This document shows positions 45,756 through 55,907 of a stretch of DNA of 64,000 nt, in pieces. The notes beneath the pieces are model-generated. The model was not told the DNA's origin, searched no databases, and saw only the letters and a list, made by a program, of their open reading frames with translations. The stretch spans positions 9,990,446 through 10,054,445 of the forward strand of contig NC_063261.1 of assembly GCF_019578655.1 (NCBI RefSeq), read 5' to 3'. Position 1 is the stretch's first letter. The number at the start of each line of letters is the position of its first letter. Source of the DNA: Ricinus communis. Lineage: Eukaryota; Streptophyta; Magnoliopsida; Malpighiales; Euphorbiaceae. The position numbers and the translations under genes are program-made.

Positions 45756-46399
45756 TATCTGTTGGATCTATCCTTGGTGATCAAGCATCTTAGACTTATG
45801 GAGTACGACGACTGTGTAACTTTACCCAACTTACGAGCATCCGCCTTCTACACACTTGTGAGACTTTGCTGCCAGTACGGGCAAAAGCAGCAGATTTTGG
45901 AATTTTCTCCTAAATTTGAAGGCTTCCTACTGAGACAAGATTTGATGGATAAGATTGAAAGACTCTAGCCCCGTATAGAGCGCACTTTGATTATGAAGCT
46001 GATCTGACCATGGATAACAACTTCAAAGCTTGGGTCTAGTTTCAGATTACCACTTGTAATGGATTTGCAAGGTTAAAGAGGACTTGAGAGCTAGCTGTTG
46101 AATTTAGGAATACAGATGCAAAGAGAAAAAGAAGATGAAATATGCTTCTTTTTAGATCTCATTTATTTTGCTTAGAACTTTAGCTTTAGTTTTTCTTTCA
46201 ATTAGTGTGTAAAGTGATAAATAGACATATATATGTTTGATAAGAATTCTAAACAATTTATTCATTTAGTAAAGGCCTAGATGAATGCATTTTGATTTCT
46301 CATGGTACAACTTCTGTTATCAGCTAGTCTCTTCAGATTTTTCAATTGATTATTTTCTCTCTTAATGCCTTGATTTTTACTTGACTGGCCTTTTCAGGT
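45756..46399. other. Unassigned sequence between copia and Tat remnants
   Basis: Not recognised. A + strand frame at 45762-45968 (68 codons, including TLVRLCCQYGQKQQILEF) and, in another frame further on, HFDYEADLTMDNNFKAWV look protein-like but match no family I know. It may be part of the 3' end of the - strand Tat element or an unrelated fragment. Confidence 0.3.
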
Positions 46400-46847
46400 T
46401 TTCTGATTAGTAGACTATTTTTTATTTTTATATATAGTATTTCTTGAGACGATCTAGGTTAATAGGCTCAGATAATTTGTTCCCTGGCAGGTTTGAGATC
46501 TTAGTGGCACCTTTAGGTAGGATCTTCTTTACTAAGTATGGACCTTTCTAATTAGCCCTGAACTTTCCTCTCAGGTCGAATGCAATAGGTATTATGTGTT
46601 TCAACACTAAGTCACCAGCTCTGATTTTTCTGGTTTTACTTTCTTATTAATTGCCCTAGCTATCTGCTTATAGTACAATTGCATATGGTATAGGGCCTTT
46701 ATCCTCTTTCCGTCGATCAGAGCCAACTGCTGGTACCTCTACTCAACCCACTAATATTCTGGTATTTCAGCTTTTAGCACAACTTTTAAAGATTTCAGTT
46801 CTAACTCTACTAGCAAGACTACCTTAGTCCCACAAACTATAGACTAT
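46400..46847 (-). pseudogene. Tat-type integrase C-terminal part
   Basis: Minus-strand text KIRAGDLVLKHIIPIAFDLR, GPYLVKKILPKGATKISNL and NLDRLKKYY matches the integrase C-terminal domain of Tat-type Ty3/gypsy elements. It joins, across the Athila-like insertion, to the text at 54998-55230. The original frame at the junction (TPYSL then VYGTxxVLPVE in related elements) is split exactly at the insertion. Several in-frame stops. Confidence 0.7.
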
Positions 46848-48190
46848 TGATAGTGTGCATTTTATGCATACTAATTATCATATTTTCTTGGTTATTATTG
46901 AGTATTTATGCTTAATTGTGGATCTTAATTATGATTATTGATTTTCATGATAGACGGAACGTTTTAATGCAACATGAAGCTGAAAGGATGATATTTGATG
47001 AGCTTTCATAGAGATTGATGCTTTGGAGAGTTTTGGATAAAAGGGAGAAAAGATGGCAGAAGATCTCTTCAGTTAGAGCGTGCCCACGACGTATTCCAGA
47101 AATCTGAATTTATGGAAAGAGGCTTAAAGTGACATTATTTGCCATGTGGCTTTTTAATTTGTTTTTGGGAATGTTTGTTTACTAAAAACCCCTCACTACT
47201 TAAGGTTATTTTAGGAATGAATGATTCCTTCTTTAGACACATCATCTAATATTTCTTAGGGGGCAAGTTTTCCTATAAAAAGAAAGAGATGAGAAGATAG
47301 GGATAGTTTTTAGGTTTTAGAGAGAAGGGGGCAGCAAACCAGTTTTTTTCTTCCTCTCATCCATTGTTTTAGCTTTCTTCTCTACTTTATTTTCTTTATA
47401 ATAATTATGTGTGGCTGAACTCTTTCTTTCCAACTCAAGGTTAATTAAGGTTTGAATTCATATGGGTTGTGAGATTTAATTGTTCTTCATTATTTTCTCA
47501 AATTTATTAATATTCATGTATCTTCTATGTCTATTAGGAATTCTATTTTTGTTGATTGTGTAAAAAGGCCTATTACCCAATTATCAAGATAGTCTATGCC
47601 AAGTTAGAATATTAAATCCATAATTGTTTAATTATTCTAATGATTAGTGGTAGAATAACATACCCATGTTATGTGGATGCATGATTTAGTCTAAATGAAT
47701 TCATCTTATGTATTTGTTGGCTAGGATTGGGTTTCTCTAGATGGCATTGCTATTGGTAAATTAAATCTTGGAAGCTTTTCTAGGGTTGTTTATTCAATAA
47801 GAGAATTAATCAAATGGCTTCCATTGATTAACGAAAAATTAAGGAGAAATTAAGTTGTTAGAGCTTCTCAACAACTATAACCAATTTATTAATGGATTTG
47901 GAAATTATATTTGCATCAATGATCAATTCAATAAATTAAAACTGAGATTATACCTAGGGTTGGAGTTTTCTCATATTGATTTATCTTCTCAAATTTTATT
48001 ATTGCTTCTAATTGATTTCTTTTTTAATTTGTTTTGATTCCAAATTTAAAACCCCCCCTAATTTTATTTGAATTTTGTTAAAGAAATAAATCTTACCAAT
48101 CTCTGTGGATTCGACCCTACTTGTCACTATTTACAAGTTGTTTTTATTAGAAGAGTAGAAACTTATTTTTGTTGGATTCGACACCCATCA
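46848..48190 (+). mobile_element. 5' LTR of the Athila-like element
   Basis: TGATAGTGTGC to CACCCATCA, with a TATA box CCTATAAAAAG near 47272. The 60-codon frame at 47855-48037 occurs in both LTRs and is non-coding. Confidence 0.92.
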
Positions 48191-48195
48191 AATTT

Positions 48196-48214
48196 TGGCG
48201 CCATTGCCGGGGAT
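48196..48214 (+). other. tRNA-Asp primer-binding site
   Basis: TGGCGCCATTGCCGGGGAT, five bases after the LTR. The usual tRNA-Asp primer site of Athila elements is TGGCGCCGTTGCCGGGGAT, one base different. Confidence 0.88.
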
Positions 48215-48244
48215 TGGTGTCACTTAATTAGATTTATTTCTTGT

Positions 48245-49759
48245 ATGCCAAGTTCTTCTCATACAGAAAAATTTGAATTTGATCCTGAGATGGAGAAAAC
48301 CGTAAAAAGAATAAGAAAGGAGACTAAAGAACGTTGTAAGAATTCAAAATCTTCTTCACCTTCTACACCTCTAGAATTGGAAACAAATTTTGACTTGGTT
48401 GATTCTTCAAGTGATTCTGAATTAGAAGAAACCATGGAAAATCTAGGAAGAACTCTAAGGGAATTGGCGGCACCAAATGTAGACCAACAACCGCTTTGCA
48501 TTCAATATCCCGATTTGGAGGTAGCCTTTAAGCTAAAATCAGGTTTGATACATTTATTACCTACTTTGCACGGTCTTGAGAATGAAGATCCTCATAAACA
48601 CTTGAAAGAATTTCATGTGGTATGTTCGAGCATGAGACCACAAGGGCTATCCGAAGAAAAAATCAAAATGCATGCATTTCCATTTTCATTAGCCGATAGA
48701 GTTAACGATTGGCTATTCTATTTGCCATCCGGTTCTATCACCACATCGACGGATATGGCAAGAGCATTCCTTGATAAGTTCTTTCCCGCCTCAAGAGCCG
48801 CAAGTATAAGGAGGGAAATATGTGGAATCAAGCAAAAAGATGTGGAGACTCTCCATGAATATTGGGAACGGTTTAAAAAATTGTGCGCGAGTTGCCCTCA
48901 ACATGGAATTACCGAACAACTTCTCATCCAATACTTTTATGAGGGATTGTTACCCATGGAGAGAAAAGTGATGGATGCCACTAGTGGAGGTGCTATAGTG
49001 AACAAAACTCCTCAAGCCACTAGGGACTTGATCTCCATCATGGCTACCAACTCTCAACAATTTGGCTTCGGTCAAGATTCAACATCAAGAAGAGTGAATG
49101 AGGTAAGTAGCAATTCTATCGAAACTCAATTGTCTAAACTAACCTCTCTTGTTCAAAAATTGGCCTTAGGAAATGCACCAAAAGCCAGAGTTTGCGGAAG
49201 TTGTACTGATCCAAGTCATCCAACCAACATGTGTCCAACACTTCAAGAGGAATCTAATGAGCAAGTCAACATGGTTGGAGGATTTCCAAACAGGAAGTAT
49301 GATCCTTATTCAAACACGTACAATCCAGGATATAAGGATCATCCTAACCTTAGCTATGGATCAAGAAATCAAAATTTCCAAAACTCTAATCAAAATTTCC
49401 AAAACTCTCATCACAATTTCCAACAAAGATCAGGAAATTTCCAGCAATCACCTCTCGTAAAGCAAGGTATGTCTCTTGAAGATATTGTTAAAGAGCTTGC
49501 TAATAATATAAATGTTTTTCAACAGGAAACGAGAGCAAGTATTCAAAATTTAGAGGCTCAAGTAGGGCAATTGGCATCTTCATTGAGCAAATTAGAATCT
49601 CAAGGTAAATTGCCATCACAAACAATTGTCAATCCAAGGCACAATGCTAGTGTAATAACCTTGAGAAGTGGAAAAGAATTGAAAGAATTTGATGATGCAA
49701 AAAGGCATGGGCAAGCCTTAGAAGAGGGGGTTGAAAAAGAAATGGCGACCTCATCGTAA
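48245..49759 (+). CDS. Athila-like gag polyprotein
   Basis: An open frame of 504 codons from ATG 48245, the first Met after the primer site. The frame extends upstream to a Met at 48068 inside the LTR, which I reject as a start. Order: a charged N-terminus, the retrotransposon gag core (about residues 85-275, with HLLPTLHGLENEDPHKHLKE, AFPFSLADRVNDWLF and FLDKFFPASRAASIRREI), one CX2CX4HX4C zinc knuckle CGSCTDPSHPTNMC (49189-49230), an Asn/Gln-rich stretch with repeated QNFQNS words, and a coiled-coil-like end (IQNLEAQVGQLASSLSKLES). Gag forms the particle that packages the RNA. The TAA at 49757 falls before the protease domain, whereas in relatives the frame usually continues, so the polyprotein is probably prematurely stopped. 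Confidence 0.85.
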   Translation: MPSSSHTEKFEFDPEMEKTVKRIRKETKERCKNSKSSSPSTPLELETNFDLVDSSSDSELEETMENLGRTLRELAAPNVDQQPLCIQYPDLEVAFKLKSGLIHLLPTLHGLENEDPHKHLKEFHVVCSSMRPQGLSEEKIKMHAFPFSLADRVNDWLFYLPSGSITTSTDMARAFLDKFFPASRAASIRREICGIKQKDVETLHEYWERFKKLCASCPQHGITEQLLIQYFYEGLLPMERKVMDATSGGAIVNKTPQATRDLISIMATNSQQFGFGQDSTSRRVNEVSSNSIETQLSKLTSLVQKLALGNAPKARVCGSCTDPSHPTNMCPTLQEESNEQVNMVGGFPNRKYDPYSNTYNPGYKDHPNLSYGSRNQNFQNSNQNFQNSHHNFQQRSGNFQQSPLVKQGMSLEDIVKELANNINVFQQETRASIQNLEAQVGQLASSLSKLESQGKLPSQTIVNPRHNASVITLRSGKELKEFDDAKRHGQALEEGVEKEMATSS

Positions 49760-49869
49760 GAAACCGACCAATCTCAAGTACCAAATAATGAGAAACAAAA
49801 AGTATTAGTGACAAAACCTCCTTTTCCCGAAAGATTTGCCAAATCTAAGAAACAAGAAGAGAAAAAAAA

Positions 49870-50691
49870 AAGATATTTGAGACATTTCGCAAAATTGAGG
49901 TAAATATTCCTTTACTCGATGCAATTAAGCAAGTACCTCGTTATGCTAAATTTCTTACAAAGTTGTGCACCAATAAGAAAAAGTTAGAAGGTATGGAAAA
50001 GATAAGTGTGGATGAGAATGTTTCAGCTATTCTTCAAAGAAAGCTACCTCCCAAGTGCAAGGATCCAGGTACGTTTACTATCCCTTGCAAGATAGGCAAT
50101 GTTGAAATTAAGAGGGCAATGTGTGATTTAGGAGCCTCAATAAATGTCATGCCTCTTTCAATTTATGCATCTTCAAAATGTGGTAAATTAAAAGAAACGG
50201 GTGTTGTTATACAACTTGCAGATAGATCGGTTTTGTATCCTGAGGGTGTCTTAGAGGATGTTTTAGTGCAAGTGAATGAATTGGTATTTCCTGTAGATTT
50301 TTATATACTTGACATAGAAGAAGATAATTCTCCTAACTCAACATCAATTTTGTTAGGAAGACCATTTCTTAAAACTTCAAGAACAAAAATTGATGTACAT
50401 GATGGCACATTTAGTATGGAATTTGATAATGAGATCATAAAATTTAATATCTATGATACCATGAGATATCCTAATGATGTATCCTCAGTTTTTGTTCTAG
50501 ATGCGATTGACACTTTAGCGCAGGAAACTTTTGAGTTGGAACATGAAGATAAGTTACAAGTTGCACTCACCAACAACCTCAATCCAAAAGAACTTCTACG
50601 CCTTGAACAGCGACAAATAGAAATGGAATTAAACTTGATGGCTTTCTTCAAGCACATGGGTTTTACTCCACCATATCCACCTCGTTGTTAG
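49870..50691 (+). pseudogene. Athila-like aspartic protease, frame-shifted from gag
   Basis: Open frame with the protease core: DPGTFTIPCKIG, the catalytic motif in CDLGASINVMPLSIY (DLGAS for the common DTGAS, usual in Athila), LGRPFLKTSRTKIDVHDG, and an end FKHMGFTPPYPPRC followed by a stop. The first Met is at 49963, but coding text begins near 49870. Between gag and this frame there is the TAA at 49757 and a run of ten A at 49861-49870 where the frame changes, so gag and protease cannot be made as one protein. No RT follows. Confidence 0.78.
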
Positions 50692-51130
50692 ACATTTTCG
50701 CCATGCGTAGCATACTCAGGGAAGTTTCACCATTCCTATCTTTTATTCCCAATTTGATATGTTAGGCATTATATAAATACATTGGGGACAATGTATGAGA
50801 TAAGTGTAGGGTGTTTATAGGCTGTTTTTGGGCATTGCACATGCATGTTAAATTTATTTTTTGGAGTATTGTTCTATGATTGTGACTTATGAATCCATGA
50901 TTTAAATTGTTGAGAATTGCTTGATTGAGTTAAAATATAATTAGAGATTTGCATAAATGAATGAGTTTTTATGTGTTGCATTGTGAGTATTATTTTTATA
51001 ATTGATTTGAATGAAAAAGTGCATAGAACTTAACACACAATCACTTTTTGTGAGCTTTTGAGCCTAAGAGCATTCATCACAATATGCTCTATATTTTTCT
51101 TGATTGTGTGATTGTGTGATTGTGTGATTG
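50692..51130 (+). other. Non-coding part of the Athila-like element after protease
   Basis: Contains ACATTGGGGACAATGT at about 50783, a palindrome-like phrase common after gag-pol in Athila-type elements, followed by AAGTGTAGGG. The end has four tandem TGTGATTG units (51100-51130), which supplied the target GATTG for the nested solo LTR. Confidence 0.6.
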
Positions 51131-52646
51131 TGATGTGCATAGTTTTACACATATTTGCTTGCATATTATTGTGTATGTTCTTAGCAATTATTGTGCTTTT
51201 ATTCCCAGATCACCCGTGTTTTGTCTTCTTTTGCATTTCAGGAGCATTTATAGGACCGTAATCGGTGTTTAAGCAATTATAGATCAATACGTGTGGAAAT
51301 GGATGAGAATTCATCAAGATCACACAAGAGGTCGCGTTGCACACATTGAGCACGGCCTGAGTCGAGGCCGTGCTGACCATCATGGCCTGAACTTTGGTCG
51401 TGACCAAACCATCGAAACTTGGTCTTCAAAATAATGGTTTAGGCACGGTTTTTGAGGCCACCACTGCCTCCACCACGGGTCGTGGTGGCCAGCACTGGCG
51501 GGGGCACGGCCATGGTGAAAACCTACTTCGTGAGATCCACAGTTTCAACACGGCCTAGACTCCGGCCGTGCTGACCAGCACGGCCTTGACCATGGTCGTG
51601 CTGAAACAAAATATATAAGGAAAACGAATTTTTTAGGGTTAGAAAAAGGGGTGGAAGGAGCGACATAGAGCCCTAGCGGCTGGTTCGGTTTCTGCACAGT
51701 ATTGAGTGCGAGAGAAAGTTGCAGGGAGGAAGAATCCCGGAATCGCAAGGTTCCGAGTGCAAAACAGTAGTGGAGCAATTCAAGAGGCAATTTGGGAGGT
51801 TAACCAAAGTGTAGATCCAGATTTGGAGCTGTTCATCCAATTCGAGAGAAAAGGGTGTACATGTTTCATTTTCATTATTCTTTCATTGTAATTGATTTCC
51901 TAGATTGTTTTAAACATGAACATGTTTAGCTAGACCGATTAAATCCATTGGGATTTCTTTACTATGTTGGCTTAATATTATATTGTTGGATTGTTTGAGT
52001 TGGTTTTGTATTCTTCTTGCTTTCAGTATTAATAAGATAGCATTATTCATGAGACGTTGTGAATTGTGGTGTTTAGATTGCTTTGTGTGATTGAGAAGTC
52101 CATTTGGCAATTGGAATTTTGAATAGCAAGAACTGGTTAATAATCACTTAGAGATAAGGATAATTAACTAGCCGGATTAAGAATTAACGAAGCTTAATAG
52201 AGGCGGATTAAAGCTTAATGCTAATTTAAGAATCAATCGTTAGGAAGAGATTCCAACTTTAGGTTATTAGGTTTAGGAATTCGGTTATCTCAAGAGAGAA
52301 ACCGAATTCAATTAAGAATTCGTCCACGGGTAGCATAATTGGATTCATCAATCCTTTATCTTTTGTTTGATCACCAACTAGTTTAGGTTCCCTTTGGGTT
52401 TGCTTTCTTGTCTTGGTTATTTCATTTATCTATTCATTCCTGCATCTCCCTTAGAACTTAGCTTGTATCTATTAGTTAGTTTAGAAATTATTCATCATTC
52501 ATTTTAGGTTAATATAACAAAGAACAAAGAAGTAACTCTGGGCTTTCACTTTCTCGAGGAATACGACATTGATACTCGCCATTAGTGCTAGACTGCATCG
52601 ATAGGTACACTGCCTTAGATTGTAGCTAACACAATTTAGCCTATCA
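51131..52646 (+). mobile_element. Solo LTR with perfect target duplication GATTG
   Basis: TGATGTGCATAG to CCTATCA, flanked by GATTG (51126-51130 and 52647-52651). It is the same family as 6864-8274: the 3' 700 bp are nearly identical, while the 5' part is divergent. A TATA box ATATATAAGG lies at about 51608. A cluster of CACGGCC/GGCCGTG words occupies 51348-51603. It must be younger than the Athila-like element that contains it. Confidence 0.9.
51348..51603. repeat. CACGGCC / GGCCGTG cluster in solo LTR
   Basis: Words include GAGCACGGCCTGAG, GAGGCCGTGCTGACC, GGCACGGTTTTTGAGGCC, CCACGGGTCGTGGTGG, GGGCACGGCCATGG, AACACGGCCTAGACTCCGG, CCGTGCTGACCAGCACGG and CCATGGTCGTGCTG. They pair in many combinations. 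Confidence 0.75.
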
Positions 52647-52651
52647 GATTG

Positions 52652-53649
52652 TCATGTGTAGATTGATTTTTCTAGAACTTGCTTTATTATACATATTAAG
52701 GTCACATTAATGGATTGAATGCATTAATATGATAAGGGCAATTAGGGATAACCAATTTGAACGTCTAAAAAATCACCCTGATTTTACCCCTAGCGAACCA
52801 ATTTTGAGCCTTAAACCTTTTCTTTATTTATTAATTCCCATTTAACCCATTATGGGCTTTTCTTTCATTTTACCTCTTTTGTAACCTAAATTGAAGGATT
52901 TTGTGAATTTATATACATGAAACTTATGGATGTTTATTAGGATTTCAAGTTGCATTTATATTGTGCTATTTCTCAAGTTGTGGAAGAAACTAAATAAAAT
53001 CTTCTTCAAAGATATTAAAAAAAAAGAAAAAAAAAGAAAAAAGAAATCTGAGTCGAAAAGAAAAAAAGTGAAAAAAATGAATAAAAAGGAGTTCATGAGA
53101 AGTTGTGCGTCAAAATGTAACTTGAATTGAATATTATTGTTTCTAAAGGTTCAGTTTCATGTATGTATGTTTTTGTAAAAAATTCTTCAACTTATTGATA
53201 GCCAAATTTCCTTATTACCGACCCATTACCTAAGCCTCATTACAACCTTATTAAGCCTCTTTGATTTTTGCATTTGATTCATTGTTTAGTGGTGGAGATT
53301 TGATATATAAGCAAGCTTATGGTAAAATTCTCTCTATGCATTGACTTGAGAGTTTATAATTGCCCTAAAACACCTTGAGTGCATTGCGAGAAATCCTTGG
53401 GAGGGTGTTAAAGTTTTATTGCACTTTGATTTTGAATTTATTATGGAAATTGATACTCATTTGTGTTAACTTGTAAAAACTCATTTGTGGATTGCATTTA
53501 TCTCTTGCTATATTTTGATTCGAAAAAGTGAGACGCGATAACTTATATCATGGATGAATATATCATGAGAGGAGTTGAGAGAAAATCGAACATGCTTGAT
53601 GATTTTAATGAATACTTGAGGACAAGCATTGTTCAAGTGTAGGGTATTT
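52652..53649 (+). other. 3' non-coding part of the Athila-like element
   Basis: No RT or integrase text in any frame. It has an A-rich tract at 53017-53080 whose Lys-rich frame is an artefact. It ends with GAGGACAAGCATTGTTCAAGTGTAGGG, the phrase that typically precedes the 3' LTR in Athila elements and contains a weak purine tract. Confidence 0.6.
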
Positions 53650-54992
53650 TGATAGTGTGCATTTTATGCATACTAATTATTATATTTTCTTGGTTATTAT
53701 TGAGTATTTATGCTTAATTATGGATCTTAATTGTAATTATTGATTTTCATGATAGACGAAACGTTTTGATGCAATATGAAGCTGAAAGGATGATATTTGA
53801 TGAGTTTTCATAGAGATTGATGCTTTGGAGAGTTTTGGATAAAAAGGAGAAAAGATGGCAAAAGATTTCTTCAGTTAGAGCGTGCCCACGGCGTATTCCA
53901 GAAATTCGAATTTATGGAAAGAGGCTTAAAGTGACATTATTTACCATGTGGCTTTTTAATTTATTTTTGGGAATGTTTATTTACTAAAAGCCCCTCACCA
54001 CTTAAGGTTATTTTAGAAATGAATGATTCCTTCTTTAGACACATCATCTAATATTTCTTAGGGGGCAAGTTTTCCTATAAAAAGAAAGAGATGAGAAGAT
54101 AGGGATAGTTTTTAGGTTTTAGAGAGAAGGGGGCAGCAAACCAGTTTTTTTCTTCCTCTCATCCATTGTTTTAGCTTTCTTCTCTACTTTATTTTCTCTA
54201 TAATAATTATGTGTGGCTGAACTCTTTCTTTCCAACTCAAGGTTAATTAAGGTTTGAATTCATATGGGTTGTGAGATTTAATTGTTCTTCATTATTTTCT
54301 CAAATTTATTAATATTCATGTATCTTCTATGTCTATTAGGGATTCTATTTTTGTTGATTGTGTAAAAAGGCTTATTACCCAATTATCAAGATAGTCTATG
54401 CCAAGTTAGAATATTAAATCCATAATTATTTAATTATTCTAATGATTAGTGGTAGAATAACATACCCATGTTATGTGGATGCATGATTTAGTCTAAATGA
54501 ATTCATCTTATGTATTTGTTGGCTAGGATTGGGTTTCTCTAGATGGCATTGCTATTGGTAAATTAAATCTTGAAAGCTTTTCTAGGGTTGTTTATTCAAT
54601 AAGAGAATTAATCAAATGGCTTCCATTGATTAACGAAAAATTAAGGAGAAATTAAGTTGTTAGAGCTTCTCAACAACTATAACCAATTTATTAATGGATT
54701 TGGAAATTATATTTGCATCAATGATCAATTCAATGAATTAAAACTGAGATTATACCTAGGGTTGGAGTTTTCTCATATTGATTTATCTTCTCAAATTTTA
54801 TTATTGCTTCTAATTGATTTCTTTTTTAATTTGTTTTGATTCCAAATTTAAAACCCCCCCTAATTTTATTTGAATTTTGTTAAAGAAATAAATCTTACCA
54901 ATCTCTGTGGATTCGACCCTACTTGTCACTATTTACAAGTTATTTTTATTAGAAGAGTAGGAACTTATTTTTGTTGGATTCGACACCCATCA
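53650..54992 (+). mobile_element. 3' LTR of the Athila-like element
   Basis: Same length and termini as 46848-48190; TATA box near 54074. It ends CACCCATCA before ACTAT. Confidence 0.92.
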
Positions 54993-54997
54993 ACTAT

Positions 54998-55230
54998 GGA
55001 GTCTATCCTGTCGATGTTAGCTCAGTTGTTCACTATCACCAAAGTGCAAATGGTAACCGAAATAATCAATCTTTATGATTCTATACCATCTATAAGAGTA
55101 TTATTTTTAAGTTCCTATTAGCTACTTTGACTGCTCCATTCGCTTGAGGTTTGTACGGAGAAGAATTGTGAAATGGGAACCCTCTCCAACCTCCCACTAT
55201 CTTGTCTTTTCCAACCCAAAGGAAAGTCTA
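54998..55230 (-). pseudogene. Tat-type integrase core part, continued from 46847
   Basis: Minus-strand text STPYKPQANGAVKVANRNLK (55135-55080; relatives read STAYHPQANGQVE) is followed in another frame by LPFALW and TSTG-TPYSL up to the insertion point. It leads directly into the 46847-46400 text once the Athila-like element is removed. Gag, protease, RT and RNase H are missing between the leader (55231-55885) and this fragment, so the element has a large internal deletion. Confidence 0.65.
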
Positions 55231-55885
55231 TATGGCTAAAGAAAGGTATTAGTATGATGCAATGCATGGTATGCATGATGTATGTGTAATGCATAAGGAC
55301 AAAAAAAGAGGGCTAGCAAACACATAATATTTTACTCGTCACTAAGATTTTGGGTATGGGCTATCTATCAATAGGGGATAGTAGGCCCGACACGCATACC
55401 ATAAGTTCTCAAAGTAGATTTAAAGCATACAAGGTGATGTTTTCCAGTATAAGTATAAAGCCTGCATATTTTTAGGCCTAAGGCCTGATTCCACATGTTT
55501 TTAGGCCAAGGCATTATAATATGTGGCTTAGGTACTTATAAGGAAAAACATCTCAAATAACCAGCAATATAGGTTCCTAAAGGAGACTGCTATTGTCATT
55601 ACCATGAGCTAAGTCTTGGGTATGGACAAAAGGTCCCCATAAGTAAAAATTGTCCTTTTTTGGCTCGTCTCCCCACACAAGGGTTCATGTGACGAAGGAA
55701 GCTCATTCATTACTTATGAGTGATGGTTAACCGGTGTTGTAATTCCAAGGTTCAAGTGGAACCAAAAAACTATAAACTGACGCCATTGGGGCTATTGGGA
55801 CCAATAGTAACCTTACAAATGATGCAAGAATCACTCGTTAAATAATAAAATTAAAGATAAGGATACACTAAAATCAACTTCTCTT
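55231..55885 (-). other. Leader of the - strand Tat element
   Basis: Non-coding sequence downstream of the primer site in element sense. No gag frame. Words such as GCATGGTATGCATGATGTATG repeat loosely near 55265. Nothing else is recognisable. Confidence 0.4.
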
Positions 55886-55904
55886 ATCCCTAGTGGAGTC
55901 GCCA
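55886..55904 (-). other. Primer-binding site of the - strand Tat element
   Basis: In element sense TGGCGACTCCACTAGGGAT, three bases after the LTR end (CGTCGCCCA). This is the kind of primer site, thought to match tRNA-Arg, found in Tat/Ogre elements. It fixes the orientation. Confidence 0.7.
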
Positions 55905-55907
55905 CTA

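Larger units (their letters stand above)
46848..54992 (+). mobile_element. Complete Athila-like non-autonomous Ty3/gypsy element
   Basis: Two LTRs of 1343 bp each and ACTAT target duplications on both sides (46843-46847 and 54993-54997). It has a tRNA-Asp primer site, a gag frame, a protease frame, and then non-coding DNA in place of RT, RNase H and integrase. A nested solo LTR lies at 51131-52646. Without it the element is about 6.6 kb. LTRs differ at roughly 25-30 positions by eye (about 2%), mostly G/A and C/T changes, so the insertion is fairly recent and is the youngest datable event here. It depends on an autonomous Athila-type partner for its polymerase. Confidence 0.9.

Noticed and set aside
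47855..48037. 60-codon frame repeated at 54657-54839
   Set aside because: It lies in both LTRs of the Athila-like element and has no start context or protein-like conservation beyond the LTR identity.
52930..53130. Lys-rich 66-codon frame
   Set aside because: Mostly the translation of an A-rich tract in the non-coding 3' part of the Athila-like element.
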